A stretch of DNA of 64,000 nucleotides from Haloarcula halophila. GTDB taxonomy: Archaea; Halobacteriota; Halobacteria; Halobacteriales; Haloarculaceae. The position numbers were made by a program, and so were the translations under genes. The first letter of the stretch is position 1, and each line of letters starts with the position of its first letter. The stretch is taken from contig NZ_CP119560.1 in assembly GCF_029278565.1 (NCBI RefSeq), forward strand, positions 248,001 through 312,000. Direction: 5' to 3'. Under the pieces are notes generated by a model that saw only the letters and a list, made by a program, of their open reading frames with translations, had not been told where the DNA came from and searched no databases. Below, in pieces: positions 16,830 to 24,583 of this stretch.

Positions 16830-17723
16830 TCAGGGGACGACGGCGGAGCGAAACTCCGGCCGACCGGTCACGCCGAGATCCACGCGGTAGAGACTTCCCG
16901 CGCCCGCACCCTCCGTCTCGCGGCTCTCGACGCAGGCCGTCGTCACGTAGGCCGTGTCGTCCTCGCCGGCGAACGTCAGCGACGACACCTTCCGAGGGTC
17001 GAACGTGACGGTCCGCTCGTGAGTCCCGTCGGGCGTGAACCGGTGGAGCGCGTTCCCGTCCCAGAACGCCGACCAGACGTGTCCCTCGTCGTCGACGGTC
17101 ATCCCGTCGGGGTAGCCGTCGATATCGCTCGCGTCGACGAACACCTCGGGGTCGGAGATCCCTCCAGTCGCACGGTCGTAGTCGTACCGGTAGATGTAGC
17201 CGGGCTCGGCCGGGTCGACTTCGCAGGTGTCGGTGAAGTACAGCTGTGACAGGTCGGGTGTGAACCCCATCCCGTTCGGGAGCACACAGGACTCCCGGAC
17301 GAGCGTGAACGTCCCGTCGGTGTCCAGCCGATAGAGCTGTCCGGGGAGATCCCGCTCGGTATCGGGCATCACACCGGCGAAGACCCGCCCCTCGGGGTCC
17401 GCGATGACGTCGTTGAACCGCTCGTGGAAGCGGCCGGGGTCCGGGGAAACGACCGTCTCGGTCGTCCAGTCGTCACGGGAGAGTCGTCGGACTGCACCAG
17501 CCTCCTGGAACAGCAACAACGAGCCGTCTTGCTGGACGGTGAACCCGCCGATCCGCTCGCTGTCGTCCCGGTAGACCTGTTCGTAGTCGTCCGCTGCCGG
17601 ATCGTACCGATAGAGGCGACCTCTCGGGATGTCACACCAGTAGACGTGCTCGTCGTCGGGATGGTACAGCGGCCCCTCGCCGGTCTCACATTCGATGTCG
17701 ACGACCTGTTCGGGCGTGCTCAT
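16830..17723 (-). CDS. SMP-30/gluconolactonase-family sugar lactonase
   Basis: 297-residue six-bladed beta-propeller. Metal-binding positions fit the family: E in ETGEGPLYHPDD, N in RFNDVIADPEGRVF, N in CVLPNGMGFTPD and D in GYPDGMTVDDEGHVW. It would open an aldono-lactone made by a sugar 1-dehydrogenase, giving the aldonate for the dehydratase. The ATG at 17723 starts directly before the first blade; an in-frame ATG at 17765 is less likely. It lies downstream of the ribose-type ABC genes on the same strand, with a 9-bp hairpin between. Metal sites intact; sugar specificity unknown. Confidence 0.87.
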   Translation of the reverse strand: MSTPEQVVDIECETGEGPLYHPDDEHVYWCDIPRGRLYRYDPAADDYEQVYRDDSERIGGFTVQQDGSLLLFQEAGAVRRLSRDDWTTETVVSPDPGRFHERFNDVIADPEGRVFAGVMPDTERDLPGQLYRLDTDGTFTLVRESCVLPNGMGFTPDLSQLYFTDTCEVDPAEPGYIYRYDYDRATGGISDPEVFVDASDIDGYPDGMTVDDEGHVWSAFWDGNALHRFTPDGTHERTVTFDPRKVSSLTFAGEDDTAYVTTACVESRETEGAGAGSLYRVDLGVTGRPEFRSAVVP

Positions 17724-17859
17724 ACCGGACCAACGGCCGTCGGGACCGAAAAACCGAGGGGTCAATGACCCGGGATTTACGGGTTCTACCGAGCGCGTCG
17801 CTTCCCGGTGGTCTTCAGTACCGCACTCACGAGTCGCTACGCTTCCCGTTCGTTAGGCC

Positions 17860-17888
17860 CGAGGAACCTCCCCACGGTCGGTTCCTCG
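17860..17888 (-). terminator. Perfect 9-bp hairpin between ABC ATPase and lactonase genes
   Basis: CGAGGAACC (17860-17868) pairs without mismatch with GGTTCCTCG (17880-17888) around an 11-base loop. The stem touches the TAG stop of the ATPase gene. It lacks a long U tract, so it may be a terminator, attenuator or mRNA 3'-end protector inside the operon. Confidence 0.5.
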
Positions 17889-18716
17889 CTAGTCGTCGAG
17901 ACGCCCGCTCGACAGCGTCCCGGTCGTCATCAGTTCGTTCAGCTCTTCTAAGTTCGTCTCGTCGGGTTGCTTGATGTCGACGAGCGAGCCCCGGAAGAGG
18001 ACGCCGATCCGGTCGGCGTGATTCAGCACCGACTCGATGTTGTGGCTGACGATGATGATCGTGATCCCCTGGTTGGCCAGTTTGTCGATGGTGTCTTGGA
18101 CGAGCCGGGTCGCGTCGACCGACAGCGCGCTCGTGGGCTCGTCGAGGACGATGACGTCCGGATCGAACGCGAGTGCCCGGCCGATGGCGACGAGCTGTCG
18201 CTGCCCGCCCGAGAGGAACTCCACCTCCGTCTTGATGTCCACGTCGCGGCCGAGCTGATCCATCATGATCTGTTCGGCCCGCTCGTAGGTCTCGTCCCAG
18301 TCGATGATCCGGAACGGACCGAACCCGTTCCGCGGGAACTGGCCCATGAAGATGTTCGTCGCGATGTCGAGGTCGTCCATCAGCGCGAGGTCCTGATAGA
18401 CCGTCTCGATACCCTTGTTGCGGGCCTCCGAAGGGTTACTGAAGTTGACCGGCTCGCCGTCTTTGTATATCTGCCCCTTCGTGGGTGCGTGGACGCCGCT
18501 GAGCATGTTCATCAGCGTCGACTTGCCGGCACCGTTGTCGCCGACGAGCGCGAACACCTCCGAAGACTGGATGTCGAGTGAGACGTCCTCGACGGCGACG
18601 ATACGGCCGAACTGCTTGGTGAGGTTCTCCGCGCGCAGCTTCGGAGTTCCGGCCGTCCCGGTGTCGGTGCTCTCCGCGTGGTGCTGTTCCGTCGTCCCCT
18701 CGTCTTCGACGCTCAT
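17889..18716 (-). CDS. Ribose-type sugar ABC transporter ATP-binding protein (single domain)
   Basis: 275-residue ATPase. Walker A is GDNGAGKSTL (59-68), the signature LSGGQRQLVAIGR (168-180), Walker B VIVLDEPTSALS (188-199) and the switch His in IIVSHNIESV. Classical RbsA has two ATPase halves; this protein has one, like the FrcA/short-RbsA group, so it should act as a dimer. The N-terminal ~25 residues are a hydrophilic Thr/Glu-rich tail. Its start overlaps the permease stop (ATGA). With the permease and binding protein upstream it forms a CUT2-type importer, the class that includes rhamnose and fucose importers. Substrate inferred. Confidence 0.9.
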   Translation of the reverse strand: MSVEDEGTTEQHHAESTDTGTAGTPKLRAENLTKQFGRIVAVEDVSLDIQSSEVFALVGDNGAGKSTLMNMLSGVHAPTKGQIYKDGEPVNFSNPSEARNKGIETVYQDLALMDDLDIATNIFMGQFPRNGFGPFRIIDWDETYERAEQIMMDQLGRDVDIKTEVEFLSGGQRQLVAIGRALAFDPDVIVLDEPTSALSVDATRLVQDTIDKLANQGITIIIVSHNIESVLNHADRIGVLFRGSLVDIKQPDETNLEELNELMTTGTLSSGRLDD

Positions 18717-19720
18717 ACCGCACCACTCGCGAGGATGCGAGCGCGGAGCTTGCTCTGCGTGCTGTACAGCAGGATCGCGGCCAACAGGACGATGCCGTTT
18801 ATCATCTGGATCTGTGTCGCGCCGACGACCGGACTGTTGTTCAGCGCCGACTGGATGACCTGGATGAGGATGACGCCACCGAGCGCGCCGGTGATCTTCC
18901 CTCGACCGCCGAAGAGACTGATACCGCCGATGACTGCGCCGGCGAACGCCTGGAACACGAGTCCTTCGCCGATCAACGGCGGGACGACGCCGACGAACCC
19001 GGTCAGCATCAGGCCGGCGATCGCCGACAGCACGCCGCTGATGGTGTAGATGAGGATGATGAGCCGCTCGGTGTCGATCCCCACTTCGCGGGCGGAGTGT
19101 TCGGAACTCCCCAGCGCGTAGACCGCCTGGCCGAAGGAGGTGTACCGCAACACCAGGCCGGCGATCAGGAACGCGACCAGCATCACCGCGATCGCGAACT
19201 CGGGCGTCGCACCGACCTGCGTGTACAGGGCCGGCAGGCCCGTGACTGGCTGGGTCTGCATCGCCGTCTTCGCGCCCTCGAAGATGATGAGGAACGCCAG
19301 CGTCTGCAGGAACGGGTTCAGTCCCACTTTCGCGATCATCACGCCGTTGACCAGGCCGATGAGCGACCCGACCAGCAGGATGACGCCGAAGCCGATCCAC
19401 GGGCTGGTCGTCACCGACCAGCAACTCGGGCAGGTCCCGAGGAGCATCCCGGTGAACATCGCCGAGAAGCCGGCGATCGACCCGATCGAGAGGTCGAAGT
19501 GTCCCGACAGGAGACAGAGGCTCTCGGCCAGGACGAGCAACCCGATCGGGACTGCTCCCCACAGGATCAACTGGGTCGACCTGAACGTCTGGGGCACGAA
19601 CACCAGTACCCCGAGCAGGACGATGGCCAGTATCGGCCAGATCATGTTGTCTAACAGTGTCAGCATCACGTCGTCCCGGTCCCCGAAGGTCCGGCCGATG
19701 AATCCTTGTTCCGTTGCCAT
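18713..19720 (-). CDS. Ribose-type sugar ABC transporter permease
   Basis: 335-residue, very hydrophobic RbsC-like permease. The family hallmark is LSGHFDLSIGSIAGFSAM near residue 70-87. The cytoplasmic segment YALGSSEHSAREVGIDT near 205 also fits the branched-chain/ribose permease family. About 8-10 membrane spans are likely. It sits 8 bases after the binding-protein gene, and its stop overlaps the ATPase start, so the three are translated as a unit. Confidence 0.9.
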   Translation of the reverse strand: MATEQGFIGRTFGDRDDVMLTLLDNMIWPILAIVLLGVLVFVPQTFRSTQLILWGAVPIGLLVLAESLCLLSGHFDLSIGSIAGFSAMFTGMLLGTCPSCWSVTTSPWIGFGVILLVGSLIGLVNGVMIAKVGLNPFLQTLAFLIIFEGAKTAMQTQPVTGLPALYTQVGATPEFAIAVMLVAFLIAGLVLRYTSFGQAVYALGSSEHSAREVGIDTERLIILIYTISGVLSAIAGLMLTGFVGVVPPLIGEGLVFQAFAGAVIGGISLFGGRGKITGALGGVILIQVIQSALNNSPVVGATQIQMINGIVLLAAILLYSTQSKLRARILASGAV

Positions 19721-19728
19721 CTGTAGCG

Positions 19729-20943
19729 TTAGCCCCAGACGTTACCCCAGAGGAACGGCTGGTCGAAGTTCTCCTCCGTGATGACGATGCTGTTGGTCCG
19801 GAACCACGGATGGTCGTTCTGTTCGCGCATGACTCCGGGCTCCCAGATCGGTTCCGACCACATCTCGACGCCCTTGTGCTGGCCGGACTCGATGGTCAAC
19901 TGGTCTGCGGTGACCTCCGATCCCACCTCCGGGATGACGCTTTCGTCCATCCCGCTCTCGACGTACTCCCGCATGTAGTACATCGCGATGGGGTTGTAGA
20001 AGTAGTTGGGCTGGTCGACTGCCGCGTCGATCATCCCCTCACCGACCAGTGGGTTCACCTCGGGACTGCCGTCCATCTGGGTCAGGCAGACGTGGCCGTC
20101 CTCCCCTCGCGGGACCAGCATATCGAGGTTGCGCAACGCCCCCACGACACCGAGGCCCATCGAGAGGTTCCCCGAGTAGATCCCGTCGACACGACCGTTC
20201 GCCTGGATGTACTCCTGGACGGTCGACTGGGCGACGTCGCGGGCGAACTCCCCGTTGAGCGTCTGGGCGACTTCGACGTTGTCCTGCTCTGCGATCACGT
20301 CGAGGAACCCCTGCGAACGCTGATTGGCCGACTGGTTCCCCTGGGGGCCACGGATGTTCAGCACGCGGTAGGAGTCCTTGTCGGGGTACTGCTCGTCCAG
20401 CGCCGTCACCATCTCCTCGCCCGAACTCGCGCCGCCGTCGTAGTTGCTGAAGCCGACGTACAGCGGGATCTCCGAGCTGGAGGTGTCGGCGTTCGTCGCG
20501 AACACCGGCGTGCCACCCTGGATCGCCTGGTTGATGGCCCCTTCTGCAGCGCCGGTCTGCCAGACGCCGACGAGGATCGCGTCGTGGTCGCTGTTGGCGA
20601 ACTCGCGGATGTCCGAGACCTGCTTCTGTGCGCTCTGTTGGTTCGGCCGGACGTCGAGTTCGATACCCTGGTCCTCCGCGTAGAACTCCGCGGCCTCGAT
20701 GTAGGCCGTGATCCAGGAGCCACCACGGACGTACGCGGACATCCCGATCTTGTCGAGGGAGTTGCCGCCACCGCCACTGCCGCCGTCCCCAGTGGACCCG
20801 CCGTCGCCGCTCCCCCCGTCACCGCTTCCACCGTCGCCGCTTCCACCGTCGCCGCCGCCGTTGCCACCACACCCCGCAAGTGAGATGGTTGTTATTGCTG
20901 CGCCGGTCGCTTTCAGGAACTTTCGCCTGTCACTACCTCGCAT
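19729..20943 (-). CDS. Ribose-type sugar ABC transporter substrate-binding lipoprotein
   Basis: 404 residues. The N-terminus has a twin-arginine signal SDRRKFLKATG (RR at 6-7) and lipobox LAGC with Cys 25. A long linker of Gly-Asp-Gly-Gly-Ser repeats follows (about 26-62). The mature domain fits the periplasmic-binding-protein-like type 1 fold: HDAILVGVWQTGAAEGAINQ is the typical segment for sugar contacts. First gene of its operon; the TATA element at 20968-20975 predicts a leaderless start at this ATG. It pairs with the RbsC-like permease. The sugar is unknown, rhamnose or fucose being favoured by the mutarotase downstream. Confidence 0.9.
   Translation of the reverse strand: MRGSDRRKFLKATGAAITTISLAGCGGNGGGDGGSGDGGSGDGGSGDGGSTGDGGSGGGGNSLDKIGMSAYVRGGSWITAYIEAAEFYAEDQGIELDVRPNQQSAQKQVSDIREFANSDHDAILVGVWQTGAAEGAINQAIQGGTPVFATNADTSSSEIPLYVGFSNYDGGASSGEEMVTALDEQYPDKDSYRVLNIRGPQGNQSANQRSQGFLDVIAEQDNVEVAQTLNGEFARDVAQSTVQEYIQANGRVDGIYSGNLSMGLGVVGALRNLDMLVPRGEDGHVCLTQMDGSPEVNPLVGEGMIDAAVDQPNYFYNPIAMYYMREYVESGMDESVIPEVGSEVTADQLTIESGQHKGVEMWSEPIWEPGVMREQNDHPWFRTNSIVITEENFDQPFLWGNVWG
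20760..20870. repeat. Short tandem repeats coding the Gly/Asp/Ser linker
   Basis: A roughly 15-base unit (CCGTCGCCGCTTCCA and variants) is repeated several times inside the binding-protein gene. It encodes the flexible linker after the lipidated Cys. Such tracts vary in length by slippage and are not a mobile repeat. Confidence 0.5.
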
Positions 20944-21271
20944 GTTATACTGATTTATCTCGGTACTACATAAAGATTGTCGATGATAGAGGATGCAAAA
21001 CCGGCCGTTACGCAGGCGATTGCGTCCGTCTGTCCGGCCTCAGTCTGTGCGGGCGTGGATTCTTTGCGAACAGTTGTGTTTGAAAATATAGTACCATACC
21101 GAATCCGACAGTAGCGAGGTCTTCGGGATAGAACCCCAGTACTGCGGGTCTATGGTAACTGAAGGACGATGAGAGATAGCATACCATGTTTGTTCGGTGT
21201 GTGTTTTTGGTAGAGCGATGAACGGATCGACAAGGCGAGCGGACCGATACTCCCAGCCGAGCAATAGGTTC
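20944..21271. other. Divergent intergenic region between the ribose-type ABC operon and the aldolase gene
   Basis: 328 bases, lower in G+C than neighbours. On the minus strand a TATA element (CTTTATGT, 20968-20975 region) serves the binding-protein gene. On the plus strand GAAAATATAG at about 21083-21092 is a second TATA-like string, but no good start codon follows it at the right distance. An in-frame upstream ATG for the aldolase exists at 21227. No additional gene is supported. Confidence 0.45.
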
Positions 21272-21955
21272 ATGCAACCGGCTACCGAACGTGGCGCTGT
21301 GAATCTCTATATCGACACGGCGTCGCCGGAACAGATCCGGGCCGCTGACCGACTCTGTTCGATAGACGGCGTGACGACGAACCCCTCGATCGTCGCCGGG
21401 ACGGACCGCCGATACCGGGAGGTCGTCGAGACCGCAGCCGGGATCACCGACGGACCGGTGTTCGCGCAGGTGCTCGCCGAGGACGCGGACGGGATGGTTC
21501 GCGAGGCGCGTGGCTACCAGGACTGGGCGGACCACGTCGTCGCGAAGATTCCGGCAACACGGCCGGGGTTCGAGGCGCTGGGACGGCTCCGTGCCGATGG
21601 GATCCCGGCGGGGACGACCGTGGTCTTCACCGTCGAGCAGGCGGTGCTGGCCGGAAAAAACGACGCGACCTTCGTCGCTCCGTACGTCGGGCGCATCGAC
21701 GATTCGGGTGCCGACGGACTCGCGACGACCCGCCGCATCCAGTCGATCTTCGACACACAGGGGTTCGAGACGGAGGTGCTCGCGGCGAGTATCCGAAACA
21801 CCACGCAGGCGACCGCTCTCTACGAGGCCGGGGTCGACGCGATCACACTGTCGCCGTCTGTCCTCGACGACCACGTCGGCGCCCCGGAGACCGACGAGAG
21901 CGTCGCTGGCTTCGCAGCCGACTGGGGCGACCGTGACCCCCCGCTGTCGGAGTGA
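21272..21955 (+). CDS. Transaldolase / fructose-6-phosphate-aldolase-like enzyme
   Basis: About 227 residues in the small transaldolase (FSA/TalC-like) family. N-terminal NLYIDTASPEQI matches the first strand with its Asp. GVTTNPSIVAG follows, and the Schiff-base Lys is in DHVVAKIPATRPG (near residue 92). The later VLAASIRNTTQATALYEAG also fits. It would split or form ketose phosphates or free ketoses. I chose the ATG at 21272; GTG 21299 is a shorter option and an in-frame ATG at 21227 a longer one. The pairing with a PfkB kinase 51 bases downstream and an iclR gene suggests a phosphorylative branch separate from the lactonase route. Confidence 0.75.
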   Translation: MQPATERGAVNLYIDTASPEQIRAADRLCSIDGVTTNPSIVAGTDRRYREVVETAAGITDGPVFAQVLAEDADGMVREARGYQDWADHVVAKIPATRPGFEALGRLRADGIPAGTTVVFTVEQAVLAGKNDATFVAPYVGRIDDSGADGLATTRRIQSIFDTQGFETEVLAASIRNTTQATALYEAGVDAITLSPSVLDDHVGAPETDESVAGFAADWGDRDPPLSE

Positions 21956-21976
21956 GCGCCGGAACCCGGACGAATC

Positions 21977-21984
21977 ACTAAATA
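21977..21984 (+). promoter_or_regulatory. TATA box of the PfkB kinase gene
   Basis: ACTAAATA is centred about 26 bases before the ATG at 22007, predicting a leaderless mRNA. Confidence 0.5.
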
Positions 21985-22006
21985 CTGGTGGGTTCAATCG
22001 GACCTC

Positions 22007-22978
22007 ATGACGACGGAACCGACAGTCCTGGTCGCCGGCGACACGCTCGTGGATTTCGTCCCGCGTCACCCTGGTCCACCGGGCGACGCCGGCGGATACG
22101 AACCGTCTTTCGGGGGGTCTGGTGGGAACGCCGCGATGGCGTTGGACCGACTCGGCGTCCCACCGCTGTGCTGGACGGGGCTAGCCGCCGACGGCCTCGG
22201 GGAGTTCCTCCGGGCGCACTTCGAAGCCTCCGACATCCCTTCCGACCTGCTCGTGACAGACGAGACAGCGCGGACGACGGTCGCACTGGTCAATCACGAC
22301 GCGCAACGGGGGCCGTCGTACGTCTTCTACCGGGAGCGGGGAGCCGACACCAGACTGCAACAGGGAACCGTCTCGGACGACACCCTCGACTCGGTGTCGT
22401 GGGTCCACACGACCGGCGTGACGATGAGTGTCGAGCCGAGCCGATCGGCGACGCTCGAACTCCAGTCGCGGGCCAGCGACCGCTGTACCGTGTCGCTGGA
22501 CCCCAACTGGCGGCCCGATATGTGGCACAGCAGCCACGAGTTCCGTGCCGTCGTCCGCGGCGCGCTACCGGATGTCGACGTCGTCACAGCGACGCCGGAG
22601 GAGCTATCGGTGGCGGGGTTCGAGGCCGAGGAGCCCGGGGAACTGGCGCGTGCCGTCGCCGACGAGGGACCACACACTGTGGTCCTGACCCTCGGAGACG
22701 CGGGCGCGTTCTGTTACGGTACCGACGACAGCCCAGTGACCGGGCAGGTACACCACGGAGGATACGACGTCGATCCCGTCGACGCCACCGGGGCCGGTGA
22801 CGCGTTCCTCGCAGCGTTCATCGCCGCACTGACACACGGTGTCCGGGACCCGAACCGTGCGCTGGCGCTCGCGAACGCCGCCGGCGCTGTCACGACGACA
22901 CAGGCCGGTGCCGTAACGGCGCTGACTGGACCCGACGCGCTCCGAGAGTTCCACGACGACATCCCCTGGCTGTCGTAG
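22007..22978 (+). CDS. PfkB-family carbohydrate kinase
   Basis: 323-residue ribokinase-fold enzyme. The N-terminal substrate site reads FGGSGGNAAMALDRLG (about 32-47). The segment SYVFYRERGADTRL (about 104-117) resembles 2-keto-3-deoxygluconate kinases and fructokinases. The C-terminal anion hole and catalytic Asp lie in VDATGAGDAFLAAF (about 259-272). ATP-dependent phosphorylation of a ketose or keto-deoxy acid is expected. It lies between the aldolase and iclR genes and has its own TATA element. The kinase plus aldolase pair could phosphorylate then cleave a ketose. Which sugar is unknown. Confidence 0.87.
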   Translation: MTTEPTVLVAGDTLVDFVPRHPGPPGDAGGYEPSFGGSGGNAAMALDRLGVPPLCWTGLAADGLGEFLRAHFEASDIPSDLLVTDETARTTVALVNHDAQRGPSYVFYRERGADTRLQQGTVSDDTLDSVSWVHTTGVTMSVEPSRSATLELQSRASDRCTVSLDPNWRPDMWHSSHEFRAVVRGALPDVDVVTATPEELSVAGFEAEEPGELARAVADEGPHTVVLTLGDAGAFCYGTDDSPVTGQVHHGGYDVDPVDATGAGDAFLAAFIAALTHGVRDPNRALALANAAGAVTTTQAGAVTALTGPDALREFHDDIPWLS

Positions 22979-22993
22979 TGCCTACCCGGACGG

Positions 22994-23014
22994 CTGTTCC
23001 GCTCTAGTGAACAG
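22994..23014. promoter_or_regulatory. Palindromic operator-like site upstream of iclR copy 2
   Basis: CTGTTC (22994-22999) and GAACAG (23009-23014) form a perfect 6-bp inverted repeat around CGCTCTAGT. It lies 31-52 bases upstream of the iclR ATG at 23046, next to the presumed TATA/BRE. The first 19 bases recur with one mismatch at 23838-23856. Autoregulation by the IclR protein is inferred. Confidence 0.55.
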
Positions 23015-23045
23015 AGCTTTGTGGGTGGCGGTTCCCCATCACTGT

Positions 23046-23804
23046 ATGGGAGAGGAAAACACGATCACCGCAACCAAAACGTCGCTGCGGATCATCGAGT
23101 CGCTGAAACGGTTGGACGGAGCCGGTGTGACGGCGGTTGCCGACGACCTCGACATCGCGAAGAGTACGATCCACAACCATCTCCAAACGCTGGAGGGCGA
23201 AGGGTACGTCACGAACGAAGGCAGTGTCTACCGCGTCGGACTGCGGTTTCTCGAACTGGGAGAGTACAAGCGCAACCGAATGGACATTTACGAGAAGGCC
23301 CGCCCGGAGGTCGCGGCCCTAGCCGAAAAGACGGGCGAGATGGCCAACGCCGCGGTCGAGGAACACGGCGAGGGCGTCTACATCACCCGTGCCGAGGGTA
23401 CCCAGGCTGTCGCAGTCGATACGTACGCGGGCAAACGGGTGAAGCTTCACTGTACGGCACTCGGGAAGACGATCCTCGCGGAGTTACCCGAGGAACGCGT
23501 CGACGAGATCGTCGACATCCACGGTCTCCCGGCCCGCACGGAACACACCATCACGGACCGGGCGGAGCTGAAATCGGAGCTCGCCGAGATCCGGGAGCGG
23601 GGGTACGCATACGATCGCGAGGAGCGGCTCTCGGGGCTGCGCTGTGTCGCCGCCCCGATCGTGCCGGAGGGCGGGGAGTTCGTGGGGGCACTCAGCGTCT
23701 CCGGGCCGACGACACGTATCGAGGGTGACCGCTTCCACGAGGAGATCCCCGAACTGCTCCGGTCGGCCGCAAACGTCATCGAAATCAACCTCGTGTACTC
23801 GTGA
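23046..23804 (+). CDS. IclR-family transcriptional regulator (copy 2)
   Basis: 252-residue regulator from the ATG at 23046. The winged helix (about 1-70) contains GAGVTAVADDLDIAKSTIHN. The effector domain has TALGKTILAELPEERVDEI and the late GYAYDREERLSGLRCVAAPI. It is clearly paralogous to copy 1, with the same length and motif order. An in-frame ATG at 23007 would extend it with a non-conserved tail and overlap the palindrome's end region, so I reject it. Two near-identical operator-like sites flank the gene. Likely targets are the kinase, aldolase and ribose-type ABC genes. Confidence 0.9.
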   Translation: MGEENTITATKTSLRIIESLKRLDGAGVTAVADDLDIAKSTIHNHLQTLEGEGYVTNEGSVYRVGLRFLELGEYKRNRMDIYEKARPEVAALAEKTGEMANAAVEEHGEGVYITRAEGTQAVAVDTYAGKRVKLHCTALGKTILAELPEERVDEIVDIHGLPARTEHTITDRAELKSELAEIRERGYAYDREERLSGLRCVAAPIVPEGGEFVGALSVSGPTTRIEGDRFHEEIPELLRSAANVIEINLVYS

Positions 23805-23837
23805 TCGCTCGGACGAATGTTCGGTCGAAGTGCTATG

Positions 23838-23856
23838 CTGTTCCGCTCTACTGAAC
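23838..23856. promoter_or_regulatory. Second copy of the CTGTTCCGCTCTA motif, downstream of iclR copy 2
   Basis: CTGTTCCGCTCTACTGAAC matches the site at 22994-23012 in 18 of 19 positions. It lies 34 bases after the iclR stop, between convergent genes, where no promoter is obvious. Confidence 0.5.
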
Positions 23857-23929
23857 GCCGGCGTTGATACAGCGTACCGACCGTCTCACCGACCCGTATA
23901 ACAAAGGTACGCATGTTACGTTAGCGTCC

Positions 23930-23954
23930 GCTACCGTTCTTTTCTGGCGGTAGC
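23930..23954. terminator. Hairpin between convergent iclR and usp genes
   Basis: GCTACCG (23930-23936) pairs perfectly with CGGTAGC (23948-23954) around an 11-base pyrimidine-rich loop. The position between two convergent genes suggests a shared terminator. Confidence 0.45.
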
Positions 23955-23995
23955 ACGTTCACTTCTGCGGAACAAGTGGGGTTCGATCCTCCCAC

Positions 23996-24451
23996 CTACT
24001 CCCGCTTGACGTATAGCACCGGTACGGGAGCGTTCAGGAGGGTCTGCTGGGCGTGGTCACCGAACACCGCCTTCCCAGTCGGCGACCGCTTGGTCCCCCC
24101 GACGACGGCCACGTCCGCGTCGGTCTGTTCGATCTTTCGCACGATCTGGTCCGCTGGGTTCCCGCCGGAGACGCCCCCGATATTGTAGTCGATACCCAGC
24201 GACTCCAGCCGGTCGGCCGGCTCCCGGACGCTCTCGTGGCGCTGTGCGACCTCGTCGGCCGTGAGCCCGCTGGTCGTCGTGTCGATGTCCATCTGTTCCA
24301 TCATCGTCTCGTAGTCGTCCCGCGGAAAGACATACAGAAGGGAGACGGTCGCGTCCGAGGGTTCCGCGAGGTCGATGGTAGCGTCCACGAGGGTGTCCAG
24401 GCTGTCACGGTCGTCCGGCCCGATTGCCAGCAGTATCCGGTCGTGTGCCAT
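23996..24451 (-). CDS. Universal stress protein (UspA family)
   Basis: 151-residue Usp domain. N-terminal MAHDRILLAIGPDDRDSLDT gives the first strand. The ATP-binding loop near the end is present as VVGGTKRSPTGKAVFGDHAQ, which fits the G-2x-G-9x-G(S/T) motif loosely. The C-terminal strand is APVPVLYVKR. Usp proteins bind ATP or AMP and help under stress; specific roles are poorly known. It is isolated and convergent with iclR copy 2, with a hairpin between them. The stretch 24452-24583 beyond its start holds no gene. Confidence 0.87.
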   Translation of the reverse strand: MAHDRILLAIGPDDRDSLDTLVDATIDLAEPSDATVSLLYVFPRDDYETMMEQMDIDTTTSGLTADEVAQRHESVREPADRLESLGIDYNIGGVSGGNPADQIVRKIEQTDADVAVVGGTKRSPTGKAVFGDHAQQTLLNAPVPVLYVKRE

Positions 24452-24583
24452 ACGAGAGGTTTCGTGTGACGGCCAATTAGGTGTTTGGGGTCTTCACCGG
24501 CGGCAGCCGGTACCGATAGCAGTCTCACGGCCGGGAGCGGGAAGCCAACTCTCCCGTCTCGACACGTTCGATAGTGGCCCCGG

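Noticed and set aside
20760-20870. Tandem repeat that might be a CRISPR-like or mobile repeat
   Set aside because: It is in frame and codes the Gly/Asp/Ser linker after the lipidated Cys; no spacers.
21040-21273. 77-codon minus-strand frame in the divergent region upstream of the ribose-type ABC operon
   Set aside because: Composition unlike haloarchaeal proteins, and it covers promoter-like AT-rich DNA.
23972-23995. tRNA T-arm-like string GTGGGGTTCGATCCTCCCAC that could mark a tRNA 3' end or attachment site
   Set aside because: No matching 5' acceptor, D arm or anticodon arm within 80 bases upstream, and it overlaps the end of the usp gene. A chance resemblance or a weak hairpin is more likely.
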